Assembly: GCA_034439955.1 (NCBI GenBank)
Contig: JAWXBJ010000090.1
Coordinates: 1-64,000 of the forward strand
DNA: 64,000 nucleotides
Source: UBA7672 sp034439955
GTDB lineage: Bacteria; Pseudomonadota; Alphaproteobacteria; Caulobacterales; Hyphomonadaceae
Direction: 5' to 3'
The notes under the pieces are model-generated. The model was not told the origin of the DNA, searched no databases, and was given only the letters and a program-made list of their open reading frames with translations. Positions 7,699 to 16,185 of the stretch are shown piece after piece (position 1 is the first letter of the stretch; each line of letters begins with the position of its first letter). Both the position numbers and the translations under genes were made by a program.

Positions 7699-8640
7699 AT
7701 GAAACGCCTCGCAATCGTCTTGGGTCTTTCGCTCGCCAGCCTCGCCCTATCCGCTTGCTCGACATACGACGATTATGGCTATGGTCAGAGCTATCCGCAA
7801 ACCTATGGCGGGGGGCCGGGCTATCGCTCCGGCGGCTATTCGGGGGGAGCGGTATTCCACGATAGCTTCTACAACAACTATTATGGTCCCGTGCACGGCG
7901 GATATTGGGGCGCCGACAACTACTTTTATTACGAGGTCAGACCGGGCGCGGGATATCTGCGCGACCATCAACGCCATTTCAGGCGTGACCCGTATTACGG
8001 GGCTTGGCGCCAGAGTTTCCAGGACCACCGCTATGATCGGTCTCGCGAGGTCGATAATCGACCTGATTGGCGAAATGGCGGCAATGATGATCGCGTCAAC
8101 CGGCCTCGGGAAACCGATGGACGGCCCGATTGGCGGAATGGGCGCATAGACGATCGTCAGGAGCCTCCGCGCGGCGAGCCGGAGACGCGACCCGATTGGC
8201 GCAATCGCGATGGCGACAACCGCGGCGAGCCCCCTCGGGAGCCCGAAAGCCGACCCGACTGGCGCAATGGAGGCGCTGATAATCGCGCCGACAGGTCTCC
8301 CAGCGAGACCGACAATCGACCCGATTGGAGGAATCAGCGACCATCGGCGTCCGAAGCAGGCGCCGCTGCGCCAGGCGTCGGACGACGCGATGACGCCGGG
8401 AGCAGCCGCGAGAGACCGCAACCTGACTTCGGACGACCAGCAGCCGAACCCGCTGTTGCAGCACCGCGCGTCGAACGGCACGTGGGTGGAGACGATCATG
8501 GAGACGGGGCGTTGCTGGGCGGACCTGGCGGTGGCGACGAAGCCCGCGCCGCGCGACAGACAAGACGGCAGGAAAGTTCAGGCGAGTCCCGGCCGCGGCC
8601 TGACCTGCAACTCCGGTCCGGCGGCGGGGAAGCCGATTGA
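7699..8640 (+). CDS. Lipoprotein with five RPDWRN repeats, function unknown
   Basis: A 313-residue predicted lipoprotein. The signal peptide ends in LSAC just before STYDDYG, followed by a Tyr/Gly-rich stretch and then five copies of RPDWRN embedded in acidic and basic linkers. The C-terminal third is low-complexity, rich in Arg, Gly, Asp and Pro. The ATG at 7699 has GAGAGA immediately upstream, so the much longer in-frame extension to 7384 is rejected. I do not recognise a family; the part around residues 55-100 (many Tyr, Trp and His) may be the only folded section. Probable cell-envelope location. Confidence 0.72.
   Translation: MKRLAIVLGLSLASLALSACSTYDDYGYGQSYPQTYGGGPGYRSGGYSGGAVFHDSFYNNYYGPVHGGYWGADNYFYYEVRPGAGYLRDHQRHFRRDPYYGAWRQSFQDHRYDRSREVDNRPDWRNGGNDDRVNRPRETDGRPDWRNGRIDDRQEPPRGEPETRPDWRNRDGDNRGEPPREPESRPDWRNGGADNRADRSPSETDNRPDWRNQRPSASEAGAAAPGVGRRDDAGSSRERPQPDFGRPAAEPAVAAPRVERHVGGDDHGDGALLGGPGGGDEARAARQTRRQESSGESRPRPDLQLRSGGGEAD
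8059..8334 (+). repeat. Five in-frame tandem repeats coding RPDWRN every 21-22 residues
   Basis: Near-identical 18-base units start at 8059, 8122, 8188, 8251 and 8317, spaced 63, 66, 63 and 66 bases. Each encodes RPDWRN. The linkers between them vary (for example NGGNDDR and NGRIDDR). The spacing is always a multiple of three, so the array is selected at the protein level. Confidence 0.85.
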
Positions 8641-8679
8641 TCGGCCAGGCGGGCGGGTGTCACCTAAAGCGCGCAACCG

Positions 8680-9045
8680 CTAAACCGAAAAGCTCGTCCC
8701 GCAGCCGCAGCCAGACGTCGCGTTGGGGTTGTTGACGCGAAATGAAGCTCCGATGATCTCATCGACAAAGTCAATCTCGGATCCGGCGAGGAAAGGTACG
8801 CTGGCCTCGTCGATCGCGACCCGCGCGCCGTCGCGCTCGACAACTATATCGTCAGGACCAGCAGTTGCGGCGAATCCGAACTTGTAGGAAAAGCCCGAAC
8901 AGCCCCCGCCAATCACTTCGACCCGCAGCATCGTCCCGGCGGGCTGGCGGGCGACAATCTTGGCGATTCGCTTCGCCGCCGAAGCGCTGAGGCCGATCCC
9001 GGCTGGTTTATCCGCCAGAATGCTGGTTCCGGTGTCTGGCATCAT
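8680..9045 (-). CDS. A-type iron-sulfur carrier (HesB/IscA/ErpA family)
   Basis: A protein of about 121 residues with the three conserved cysteines of A-type carriers: GGGCSGFSY in the middle and GCGCGTSF at the C-terminus. It would carry or deliver Fe-S clusters to apo-proteins in the cytoplasm. The start is uncertain: the ATG at 9043-9045 follows AAGG, while GTG at 9069 and TTG at 9075 are in frame upstream; only poorly conserved residues differ. It is divergent from dgt, a pairing common in alphaproteobacteria. Confidence 0.9.
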   Translation of the reverse strand: MMPDTGTSILADKPAGIGLSASAAKRIAKIVARQPAGTMLRVEVIGGGCSGFSYKFGFAATAGPDDIVVERDGARVAIDEASVPFLAGSEIDFVDEIIGASFRVNNPNATSGCGCGTSFSV

Positions 9046-9114
9046 CTGGCCTTCGGGTTCATCGTTCACGCCCAACTGAGATATGAAGCCTCAACGGTAA
9101 AGGGAAGGCGTTGC

Positions 9115-10311
9115 ATGGCGAAGCGGTTTCTCGTCCCTCCCAGGGCGGCGTACGCAAGCGATCCGGACACGTCCCGTGGCCGTCTTCACCCGGAAGCGCC
9201 CAGCGCGACCCGGACGGACTATCAGCGAGACCGTGACCGGATCATCCACGCGGACGCCTTCCGGCGGCTGAAGCAAAAGACCCAGGTGTTCGTCGCGCAT
9301 GAGGGCGACCATTACCGCACGCGTCTCACGCACTCGCTGGAGGTCTCGCAGATCGCCCGATCCACGGCGCGCGTGCTCGGGCTGAACGAGGATCTCGCCG
9401 AGGCCCTGGCGCTGGCGCACGATATCGGACACCCGCCCTTCGGGCATGCCGGCGAGGCGGCGTTGAACGAAGCCATGAAGCCCTATGGCGGCTTCGACCA
9501 TAACGCCCAGGCGCTCAGGGTGTTGACCAAGCTGGAGCGCAAATACCCGAGTTTCGACGGACTGAACCTTACATGGGAGACGCTTGAAGGCGTCATCAAG
9601 CACAACGGTCCGCTGATCGGCGGCAAGACCGCCATCGCGAGCCTGCCCGCCGCCTTCCGCGATTATGACGCGCTGCAATCGCTTGAGCTGGACACGTTTG
9701 CCGGGCCCGAGGCGCAGGTCGCAGCCCTGGCTGACGACATCGCATACAACAACCACGACATCGAAGATGGGTTGCGGGCAGGTCTGTTCTCCGTCGCTGA
9801 CCTCATGGACGTGCCGCTGGCCAGCGATGTGTTCAGGGAGGTGATGGACGCCTATCCTGACATCGAGGAAAGCCGGGTCATCGCCGAATCGATCCGTCGC
9901 CTTATCGGTCTCTGGATTGGCGACCTGGTGGCGGAGTTTGGGCGCAGGGCCGCTGAAAATAGACCCCAGACTGTCGATGATGTCAGGCGGCTGCCGCAAC
10001 CGCTGGCCGCGTTTTCGGCGGAGACCGCCGAGAAGCAGAAGCCGTTGAAGGCTTTCCTGCTCGAGCGGATGTATCGGCATCACAAGGTGAACCGCATGAT
10101 GAGCCAGGCGCGCCGGATCGTGCGCGATCTCTTCAACCTGTTCCTTGCGGAACCCGACACATTGCCGCCGCCATGGCGCGCGCGCGCGGCGGCGGCCGGC
10201 AAGGACATCGCGAAGCGGGCGCGGGTCGTCTGCGACTACATTGCCGGCATGACCGATACTTACGCTATCGACGAGCATCGGCGGCTGTTCAATCTCGACC
10301 GCTGGGTCTGA
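9115..10311 (+). CDS. dgt: Deoxyguanosinetriphosphate triphosphohydrolase-like protein
   Basis: A 398-residue HD-domain nucleotide hydrolase. Metal-binding segments are visible as RTRLTHSLEV and ALAHDIGHPPFGH, and a further Asp in LADDIAYNNHD. The family hydrolyses dNTPs to deoxynucleoside and triphosphate, thereby controlling dNTP pools. The ATG at 9115 is preceded by AGGGAAGG. The N-terminal segment DRDRIIHADAFRRLKQKTQVF is characteristic of the shorter type-2 Dgt proteins of alphaproteobacteria. In many relatives the next gene is argS; here a 137-bp gap leads directly to the SPOR gene. Confidence 0.93.
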   Translation: MAKRFLVPPRAAYASDPDTSRGRLHPEAPSATRTDYQRDRDRIIHADAFRRLKQKTQVFVAHEGDHYRTRLTHSLEVSQIARSTARVLGLNEDLAEALALAHDIGHPPFGHAGEAALNEAMKPYGGFDHNAQALRVLTKLERKYPSFDGLNLTWETLEGVIKHNGPLIGGKTAIASLPAAFRDYDALQSLELDTFAGPEAQVAALADDIAYNNHDIEDGLRAGLFSVADLMDVPLASDVFREVMDAYPDIEESRVIAESIRRLIGLWIGDLVAEFGRRAAENRPQTVDDVRRLPQPLAAFSAETAEKQKPLKAFLLERMYRHHKVNRMMSQARRIVRDLFNLFLAEPDTLPPPWRARAAAAGKDIAKRARVVCDYIAGMTDTYAIDEHRRLFNLDRWV

Positions 10312-10448
10312 GGTTTCATCTTCGTTAAGGGTTTCGGCATTTCCTTCGCAAAAGGTGGGCGCATCCGGATCGCTGCGCCTCGTCCGCACGCAAGCGCCGG
10401 CGCGGACAGAAAAGTGGTATTCTGGCTCGAAGGTGCGATTCGGCAGCC

Positions 10449-11411
10449 ATGACACGCAACACCAGATCAGCGATTCCAGGCAGGGCGCCGCCATCTGACC
10501 GGCCGACCGGCCGTGATCTCGACCGGCTGATGTTTGGCTCAGGACCTGAAAAAGGCCCCACGCCGGAGCCGCCGCCAGCCAGCGCGCGTTCCCATCACGA
10601 CCGCGAGTTTGCCGACCGTTCTCCGGAAAACCGGCGGCAATCCTCGCGCCGGACATCTGATTTCCGGCGTTTGCCGGATGGAGCAGACGGCTACAGGCCG
10701 ATCGAGAATAACAGGCGCGGCCCATTGATCCTGGCGCTTGCTGTTGGGATCGTCGGCGTGTTTGGCGCGGTCGTCTGGAACGCCTATAGCCAGGGCGTTC
10801 GTTCCGCCGACGAGGCCGCAACTCCCCAGCTGTCGTCGAGCGGGCCGTTCAAGACGCGGCTGCAAGTCGAACCTGGTTCGGACCAAAGCGACGCCCAGGT
10901 CGAAGCCAGCGTTTTCGAGCGTGTCGAGGCCGCGCCGTCGCGCGCTCCCGCCGTCGCGTTTCCTGCCGAAGAGGTGACGCCCACCACCCCCGAGGTGAGA
11001 GCCGAAGCGCCGGTAGCAGCCATCTCCCTTCCTGAAGCGCCGGCCATCTCGGATCCCGCCCAACCGCCGCAGCAGAAGGCCGCCTTGCCGCCAGTTGTCG
11101 AACCTCTTGCCGTCGCACCAGCGGCGCCACTCGATGGGGCATACCGGCCGGCTTTCTCGCCAGGCGGAAGCTTTGTTGTGCAGCTGGCCGCGCCCAGCAC
11201 GGAGGCGGCGGCCGAGACCGAATGGGACAGGCGAGTGAAGTCCATGCCCGACCATTTCAGCGGTGCGGAAAAGTTCGTGGAACGCGCTGAGGTAAACGGC
11301 CGCACAGTCTTTCGGTTGCGCGCCGGCCCCTTCGCCAACGCCGCCGACGCCGACGGGTTCTGTGGAGCCATCAAGGCCAAGGGCGGAGATTGCTACCGGA
11401 CCCGAAAATGA
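10449..11411 (+). CDS. SPOR domain-containing membrane protein
   Basis: A 320-residue protein with a charged cytoplasmic N-terminus, one transmembrane segment at about residues 91-108, a long Pro/Ala/Val-rich periplasmic linker, and a C-terminal SPOR domain (about 240-320, beginning GGSFVVQLAAP and ending near FRLRAGPF). SPOR domains bind denuded peptidoglycan at the division site. The stop overlaps the start of nagZ by 4 bp, indicating coupling with peptidoglycan recycling. The start has a weak ribosome binding site. The conserved position just before nagZ-scpAB supports the call. Confidence 0.85.
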   Translation: MTRNTRSAIPGRAPPSDRPTGRDLDRLMFGSGPEKGPTPEPPPASARSHHDREFADRSPENRRQSSRRTSDFRRLPDGADGYRPIENNRRGPLILALAVGIVGVFGAVVWNAYSQGVRSADEAATPQLSSSGPFKTRLQVEPGSDQSDAQVEASVFERVEAAPSRAPAVAFPAEEVTPTTPEVRAEAPVAAISLPEAPAISDPAQPPQQKAALPPVVEPLAVAPAAPLDGAYRPAFSPGGSFVVQLAAPSTEAAAETEWDRRVKSMPDHFSGAEKFVERAEVNGRTVFRLRAGPFANAADADGFCGAIKAKGGDCYRTRK

Positions 11412-12454
11412 CCGAACCGCGTGCGTGCATCCTCAGCGTTTCGGGCGCTGACCTTCTTTATCGGGAGGCGAGGATGCTCTCCGAGGTCGATCCCTGGGGC
11501 GTCATCCTGATGGGCCGGTCGTGCGTCTCGCCCGCCCAGGTGCGCAGGCTTGTGGACGACATCTGGGCTGCGGCGGGCCGTCGGACGCTGATCTTCATCG
11601 ACCAGGAGGGTGGACGCGTGCGGCGGCTGCGGCCTCCGCACTGGCCGGATTTTCCAGCCGCCGCCCGTTATGGTGATCTTTACCGGCGCAACCCCGGGCT
11701 CGGGGTCGAAGCCTGCTGGCTGCATCACAGGTTGATCGCCGCTGAACTCGTACCGATGGGCATCCACGCCGACTGCGCGCCTGTCGTCGATCTGATCCAC
11801 GACGGCGCCCACGACATCATCGGCGACCGGGCCTTTGGCGATACGCCCGAACAGGTGGGCGCTCTGTGCAACGCGGCGCTCGAAGGATTATCGGACGGAG
11901 GTGTCGCAGGCGTCATCAAACATCTGCCGGGCCACGGCCGCGCGACGCTCGACAGTCACGAAGCGCTTCCCGTCGTTCGAGCCGGCGCCAACGAAATAGC
12001 GGCGGATCTGGCAGCCTTCATGTCGGTAGCCGCCGCCCCGATGGCGATGACCGCGCATATCGCCTATGCCAGTTACGACGCGGACACCCCCGCCACGGTC
12101 TCCTCCAGGATCATTGGTGAGGTGATCCGGGACAAGATCGGGTTCGACGGGCTGTTGATGAGTGACGATCTGGGCATGAAGGCGCTGGGCGGAACGCTCT
12201 CCAACCGGGCGGAGCGCGCATTGAACGCGGGCTGTGACGTCGTGCTTCATTGTTCCGGTTTTCTCCGGGACCCCGGCGCAATTATCGAGGAAATGACCGA
12301 GGTGGCGTCGGTCTCTGCAACGCTCTCCGGCGAGGCGTTGCGGCGGGCGAGAGCGGCCGAACAGGCGACGAAGCATGGCAAGCCGTTTGACAAGATAGAG
12401 GGTCGCGCGCGTCTCGACGCCTTGCTGGCGGGCGCGGGTCAATCCGGGGCATGA
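11408..12454 (+). CDS. nagZ: Beta-N-acetylhexosaminidase
   Basis: A 348-residue glycoside hydrolase family 3 enzyme. It contains the family signature KHLPGHGRATLDSH with the catalytic His loop, and the nucleophile Asp in LLMSDDLGM. It cleaves GlcNAc from anhydromuropeptides in the cytoplasm during peptidoglycan recycling. The ATG at 11408 overlaps the upstream stop in an ATGA arrangement; an in-frame TTG at 11390 is less likely. The stop overlaps the scpA start by 4 bp. Confidence 0.93.
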   Translation: MTEPRACILSVSGADLLYREARMLSEVDPWGVILMGRSCVSPAQVRRLVDDIWAAAGRRTLIFIDQEGGRVRRLRPPHWPDFPAAARYGDLYRRNPGLGVEACWLHHRLIAAELVPMGIHADCAPVVDLIHDGAHDIIGDRAFGDTPEQVGALCNAALEGLSDGGVAGVIKHLPGHGRATLDSHEALPVVRAGANEIAADLAAFMSVAAAPMAMTAHIAYASYDADTPATVSSRIIGEVIRDKIGFDGLLMSDDLGMKALGGTLSNRAERALNAGCDVVLHCSGFLRDPGAIIEEMTEVASVSATLSGEALRRARAAEQATKHGKPFDKIEGRARLDALLAGAGQSGA

Positions 12455-13296
12455 CCTCCTGCGATGAGGACATTCTGACGCAGGCTTCGGCCGGCGCCCT
12501 GGACGCGGAAGGGCGCGACGTATTTCTCGTCGATCTCGATGGATTCGAGGGGCCGCTTCATCTCCTCCTCGACCTCGCGCGCCGGCAGAAGGTCGATCTG
12601 ATCCACGTCTCGATCCTTGACCTGGCTGAACAGTATCTCGCCTTCGTGCAGGACGCTGAAAACCGGCGAATGGATCTTGCCGCCGACTATCTCCTGATGG
12701 CGGCGTGGCTGGCCTATCTGAAATCCCGACTGCTGCTGCCGTCCGAAAAAAAGACACCGGAAGAAGTCGATGGCGATGCGCTTGCAGGACGGCTGGCCTT
12801 TCGCCTGGCCCGGCTGGAGGCCATGCGCGGCGCCGTCGCAGCGATTCAAGCGGGCGTGCTGGACGGGCGGGACGTTTTTTGTCGCGGCGCTCCGCAGCAT
12901 CCCGTTGTCGTGCGCCGGGCGATCTGGCAGGCCTCGCTCTATGACCTCATGAAGGGCTTCGGCGACATTCAGACACGCAAGGTGAAAGTCCGCACCCATG
13001 TCATCAAGCGTCAGCCCGTTCTGGCGCTCGAGACGGCGCGCCGGAGACTGGCCGCGATGATGCCGCAGCTGCAGGAGTGGACATCGGTGCAATCCATGCA
13101 GGCCGAGGCCGGCGATGCGCAGGATGCGCCCGCCCGATCGGTGGTCGCGAGTTTCTTTTCGGCCGCGCTCGAGCTGGCGCGAGACCGGGCTGTCGAATTG
13201 CGGCAGGACAGGCCCTTCTCGGACGTTTATGTCCGTCGAAGGCAGGCGAGTCTCGCCGGCGCCATGAAGGCTGCGGCCATAAAGGCTGCGGAATGA
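12451..13296 (+). CDS. scpA: Segregation and condensation protein A
   Basis: A 281-residue kleisin subunit of the SMC-ScpAB condensin. The diagnostic N-terminal segment FEGPLHLLLDLARRQKVDL (about residues 31-49) forms the SMC-contacting helix bundle, and the C-terminus has the winged-helix region ending in SDVYVRRRQASLAGAM. It acts on the nucleoid. It overlaps nagZ by 4 bp upstream and scpB by 4 bp downstream, so all three are probably translated in a coupled way. Confidence 0.95.
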   Translation: MTSCDEDILTQASAGALDAEGRDVFLVDLDGFEGPLHLLLDLARRQKVDLIHVSILDLAEQYLAFVQDAENRRMDLAADYLLMAAWLAYLKSRLLLPSEKKTPEEVDGDALAGRLAFRLARLEAMRGAVAAIQAGVLDGRDVFCRGAPQHPVVVRRAIWQASLYDLMKGFGDIQTRKVKVRTHVIKRQPVLALETARRRLAAMMPQLQEWTSVQSMQAEAGDAQDAPARSVVASFFSAALELARDRAVELRQDRPFSDVYVRRRQASLAGAMKAAAIKAAE

Positions 13297-14120
13297 GCGA
13301 CGGCAAACGGTCGGACGGCGTCCCCCAGGATCTCGAAGCAATCCGGACGGCGGTGGCCCGATTGTCCAAGGCGAACGCCCGCGCGCAAGCCGACCTTCAC
13401 GAGGTCGCGGAGCCCGAGACACGGGTCTCCAGCTCCTACGCCGCCTCGTCGGAGGAGGCTGTGCCGGACGGCCGATTGGCGGATGCCATGCGCAGGGCGG
13501 AAGCGGTGCTGTTCGCCTCGGCCGAGCCGCTGGATGCGGCGACCCTCAACGCCGCATTGCCGCCCGGCGTCGAGGCCGGAGACGTGCTGCTCAGGTTGAA
13601 AGCGGAGTATGCGGTCCGGGGCGTCCACCTGGTCGAGCTGGCCGGCAAATGGCGGTTTCAGACCGCAGCCGACCTCGCCTTCCTGTTCGAGTCGACGCGC
13701 GAGCAGCCAAGGGCGCTATCGCGCGCGGCCCTCGAGACGCTGGCGATCATCGCGTATTGCCAACCGGTGACTCGGGCGGAAATCGAGGATGTCCGGGGTG
13801 TCGCCGTGTCCAAGGGAACCGTCGATGTACTGATGGAGGCCGGGTGGGTCAGGCCGCGGGGCCGCCGCAGGTCGCCGGGCCGGCCCGTGACCTATGGGAC
13901 CACGGACGGCTTTCTGGTGCATTTCGGGCTGGACGCCCTCGACAGCCTGCCGGGGCGAGACGATCTCCGGGCGGCGGGGCTTCTCAGCGCTGAAATCCCG
14001 CGCGATTTCGAGTTTGCCGGGTCGCCAAGGGACCTGGAAACGGGGGATCTGTCGATCGAGGATCCGTTCGAACCGGCGGAGTTCCAGATTAATTTCATGC
14101 AGGACGGGGACGAAAGCTAG
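13293..14120 (+). CDS. scpB: Segregation and condensation protein B
   Basis: A 275-residue ScpB with two winged-helix domains. The core segments AVLFASAEPL, ALETLAIIAYCQPVTRAEIEDVRGV and YGTTDGFLVHFGL (listed in order, shortened where long in the family) are clear. ScpB dimers bind the kleisin ScpA in condensin. The true start is the ATG at 13293, inside the scpA stop. An N-terminal extension of about 65 residues precedes the first winged helix, and an acidic tail follows the second; both are common in alphaproteobacterial ScpB. Confidence 0.94.
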   Translation: MSDGKRSDGVPQDLEAIRTAVARLSKANARAQADLHEVAEPETRVSSSYAASSEEAVPDGRLADAMRRAEAVLFASAEPLDAATLNAALPPGVEAGDVLLRLKAEYAVRGVHLVELAGKWRFQTAADLAFLFESTREQPRALSRAALETLAIIAYCQPVTRAEIEDVRGVAVSKGTVDVLMEAGWVRPRGRRRSPGRPVTYGTTDGFLVHFGLDALDSLPGRDDLRAAGLLSAEIPRDFEFAGSPRDLETGDLSIEDPFEPAEFQINFMQDGDES

Positions 14121-14323
14121 GGTCGACCCCCGTGCAAGCGCGGCAATTGAAGGTCGATAGGCTCGCGAGAAGTCAGTCTTTTGCCGTCTCAGGAGGGATC
14201 GCAGTATTGACGCGGTCTGGATTTGCAGGATTGCCCGGATGGCGTTACGTTACGTGCTCACCATATCCGCCATTCCGGCCCCGTTGCGGCCGACATCAAG
14301 TGTGGCGAACCGGAGTAGACACG

Positions 14324-14551
14324 ATGTTTGGACGTCTCGGTCCCGTCGAAATCATCCTGATCCTGGCGCTCGTGCTGCTTTTCTTCGGCGGGCGCGGGAA
14401 GATATCGGCGATGATGGGGGACATGGCCAAGGGGATAAAAAGCTTCCGGAAGGGCATGAAGGACCCTGAAGATGCTGACAACGCCCAGCCCGCGACCATG
14501 ATCGGCGAGCCGATCAATGTGACGCCGGAAAAGGAAAAATCGAAGGCCTGA
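14324..14551 (+). CDS. tatA: Sec-independent translocase subunit TatA
   Basis: A 75-residue TatA: a short N-terminal stretch, a transmembrane helix (EIILILALVLLFFGG), then an amphipathic helix with the FxKGMKD pattern (SFRKGMKDPED). TatA oligomers form the variable pore of the twin-arginine translocase in the inner membrane. The ATG has GGAG eight bases upstream. A 203-bp gap separates it from scpB, so a promoter may lie there. Several substrates are visible in this window, including the twin-arginine proteins at 55-1017 and 3563-4156. Confidence 0.95.
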   Translation: MFGRLGPVEIILILALVLLFFGGRGKISAMMGDMAKGIKSFRKGMKDPEDADNAQPATMIGEPINVTPEKEKSKA

Positions 14552-14611
14552 CCTTCGGTCCGTGGCTTTCAGTGTACCGTCCTCCAGCGCCCCGGAAGGA
14601 GCAGTCTCGCC

Positions 14612-15151
14612 ATGATGCCGGGCGTCGGCTTCGCGGAAATGATCCTTCTGGCGCTGGTGGCGATCGTCGTCATCGGCCCGAGGGACCTGCCGCTGATGAT
14701 GCGCAAATTCGGTCGCTTCACCGGAAAGATGCGCTCTCTGGCGTTCGAGTTCCGCCAGGGCATCGACGAGCTTGGGCGGCAGGCCGAGCTGGATGAGCTG
14801 CGCAAGGAAGTCCTGGACCTAAAGAAACACACCGGTATCGAGGATTTCACGAAGGAGCTGGAGCAGGACCGCATTGACATGGAGAAGGACATCGCCAGCG
14901 CGATGTCCCCTGCCGAGATCAAGCCTGCCGCTCCCGCCCCAGCAGCTCTCATCCCCCCGGTACTCGGCGTCGCCGCGCCGGGCGCCGAGCCGCCCCTGCC
15001 AGTCTTGCCTGCGCCGTCGCCAGTCTCCGCTGCGACATCTGACGCGCCGCCGTCGGAAACACCGGCCCCCAGCGCGATCGAGGCTTTGGCCGCCAGGCAG
15101 GCGAGCGCTGCAGGCCGTCCCCGCGCTCTCAAAGTGGACAGCCCGGCGTGA
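14612..15151 (+). CDS. tatB: Sec-independent translocase subunit TatB
   Basis: A 179-residue TatB. The single N-terminal helix contains the conserved IGPRDLP (about residues 21-27), followed by a long amphipathic helix (residues 30-95) and a Pro/Ala-rich cytoplasmic tail. TatB pairs with TatC to recognise twin-arginine signals. AAGGAG precedes the ATG at 14612. The stop overlaps the GTG start of tatC by 4 bp. Confidence 0.94.
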   Translation: MMPGVGFAEMILLALVAIVVIGPRDLPLMMRKFGRFTGKMRSLAFEFRQGIDELGRQAELDELRKEVLDLKKHTGIEDFTKELEQDRIDMEKDIASAMSPAEIKPAAPAPAALIPPVLGVAAPGAEPPLPVLPAPSPVSAATSDAPPSETPAPSAIEALAARQASAAGRPRALKVDSPA

Positions 15152-16032
15152 ACGCGCCCGTTAAGATTCCACCGCCGAAGCCTGATCCAGCGTCTCCGGA
15201 CGATGACGTCGAGGCGAGCCGCGCGCCGCTGATGGACCATCTGGTCGAGCTGCGCCAGCGGCTGACGCGTATCCTGATCGCGCTTGGGGTGATGTTCTGC
15301 GCCGGATGGTTCATCGCCCAGCCGGCCCTCGACTTCCTGCTGACGCCGCTGGGCGACGCCGCCATTCGTCATGGCCGGGACATCGCCGAATTCGAGACGG
15401 TGACGACCGCGCCGCTGGAGCTTCTGTTCGTCAAGCTGAAGCTGATCTTCCTGATCGCGCTGGCGGTCACGTTTCCCTACATCGCGTGGGAGATCTACGG
15501 CTTTGTCGCGCCGGGCCTCTACAAGAAGGAGCGGATGGCTGTCCTGCCCTTCCTGTTCGTGATGCCGCTGCTGTTTGGCGCGGGCACGGCGATCGTCTAT
15601 CTTTATGTCCTGCCGGCCTTCATGGACCTCTCCTTTAGCCAGGAGTTCGCGACCGATACGGCCAAGGTCGTCTACCTGCCGAAGGTCAAGGAATACTATG
15701 AGCTCGCGATCTCGCTGCTCACTGCCTTCGGGCTGGCGTTTCAGTTGCCGATCGTGCTGTCCCTGTTGTCGCGCGCCGACGTCGTGCATGCGTCCGGACT
15801 GCGCAAGGGACGGAAATACGCGGTGATCGTGATCTTCATCGTCGCCGCCATGATGACGCCGCCCGATCCTTTCAGCGTCTTTGCCCTGGCTCTGCCTCTT
15901 ATCCTGCTCTACGAAACCGGCATCTGGTCGGCCGTCCTGATCGAGCGCGGACGCAAGAAGCGCGACGAGGAAGAGGCAAGCCGCGAGGCCGAGGAAGAAC
16001 GGCGCGAGGCGACGGGCGCCAAGCCGGCCTAG
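15148..16032 (+). CDS. tatC: Sec-independent translocase subunit TatC
   Basis: A 294-residue TatC with six transmembrane segments. The first cytoplasmic region shows MDHLVELRQRL, the classical TatC signature for signal-peptide binding, and the FxxPGLYKKER loop follows TM2. It starts with GTG at 15148, overlapping the tatB stop as GTGA. The C-terminus is a charged Glu/Arg-rich tail of about 30 residues. A GC-rich imperfect hairpin lies shortly after the stop (about 16040-16074), but it lacks a clear T tract. Confidence 0.96.
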   Translation: MNAPVKIPPPKPDPASPDDDVEASRAPLMDHLVELRQRLTRILIALGVMFCAGWFIAQPALDFLLTPLGDAAIRHGRDIAEFETVTTAPLELLFVKLKLIFLIALAVTFPYIAWEIYGFVAPGLYKKERMAVLPFLFVMPLLFGAGTAIVYLYVLPAFMDLSFSQEFATDTAKVVYLPKVKEYYELAISLLTAFGLAFQLPIVLSLLSRADVVHASGLRKGRKYAVIVIFIVAAMMTPPDPFSVFALALPLILLYETGIWSAVLIERGRKKRDEEEASREAEEERREATGAKPA

Positions 16033-16185
16033 GCCAGGGAGCGCCGCCCTCTGAAAGAGGAAGGCGGCGGCCGAGCTAACATCGAACCCGCTATCCGGGA
16101 GGGGGTCTCTCTCCCCTGCAAGGCGCTGTCCCGGCCTGTTCGCCGTGCTAGACCGTCCGTGATTCAGACGACACAGGCCACACCC

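Noticed and set aside
8059..8334. CRISPR-like array
   Set aside because: The repeats are short, in-frame and code for a protein motif; no cas genes and spacers are not unique.
8340..8640. Frameshift in the C-terminal part of the RPDWRN lipoprotein
   Set aside because: An alternative frame (to 8683) is open but shows no repeat motif; the original frame keeps RPQPDF-type sequence, so no frameshift is needed.
9091..10821. Long minus-strand open frame opposite dgt and the SPOR gene
   Set aside because: Antisense to clear dgt motifs; Arg/Gly/Pro-rich sequence typical of high-GC shadow frames and no ribosome binding site.
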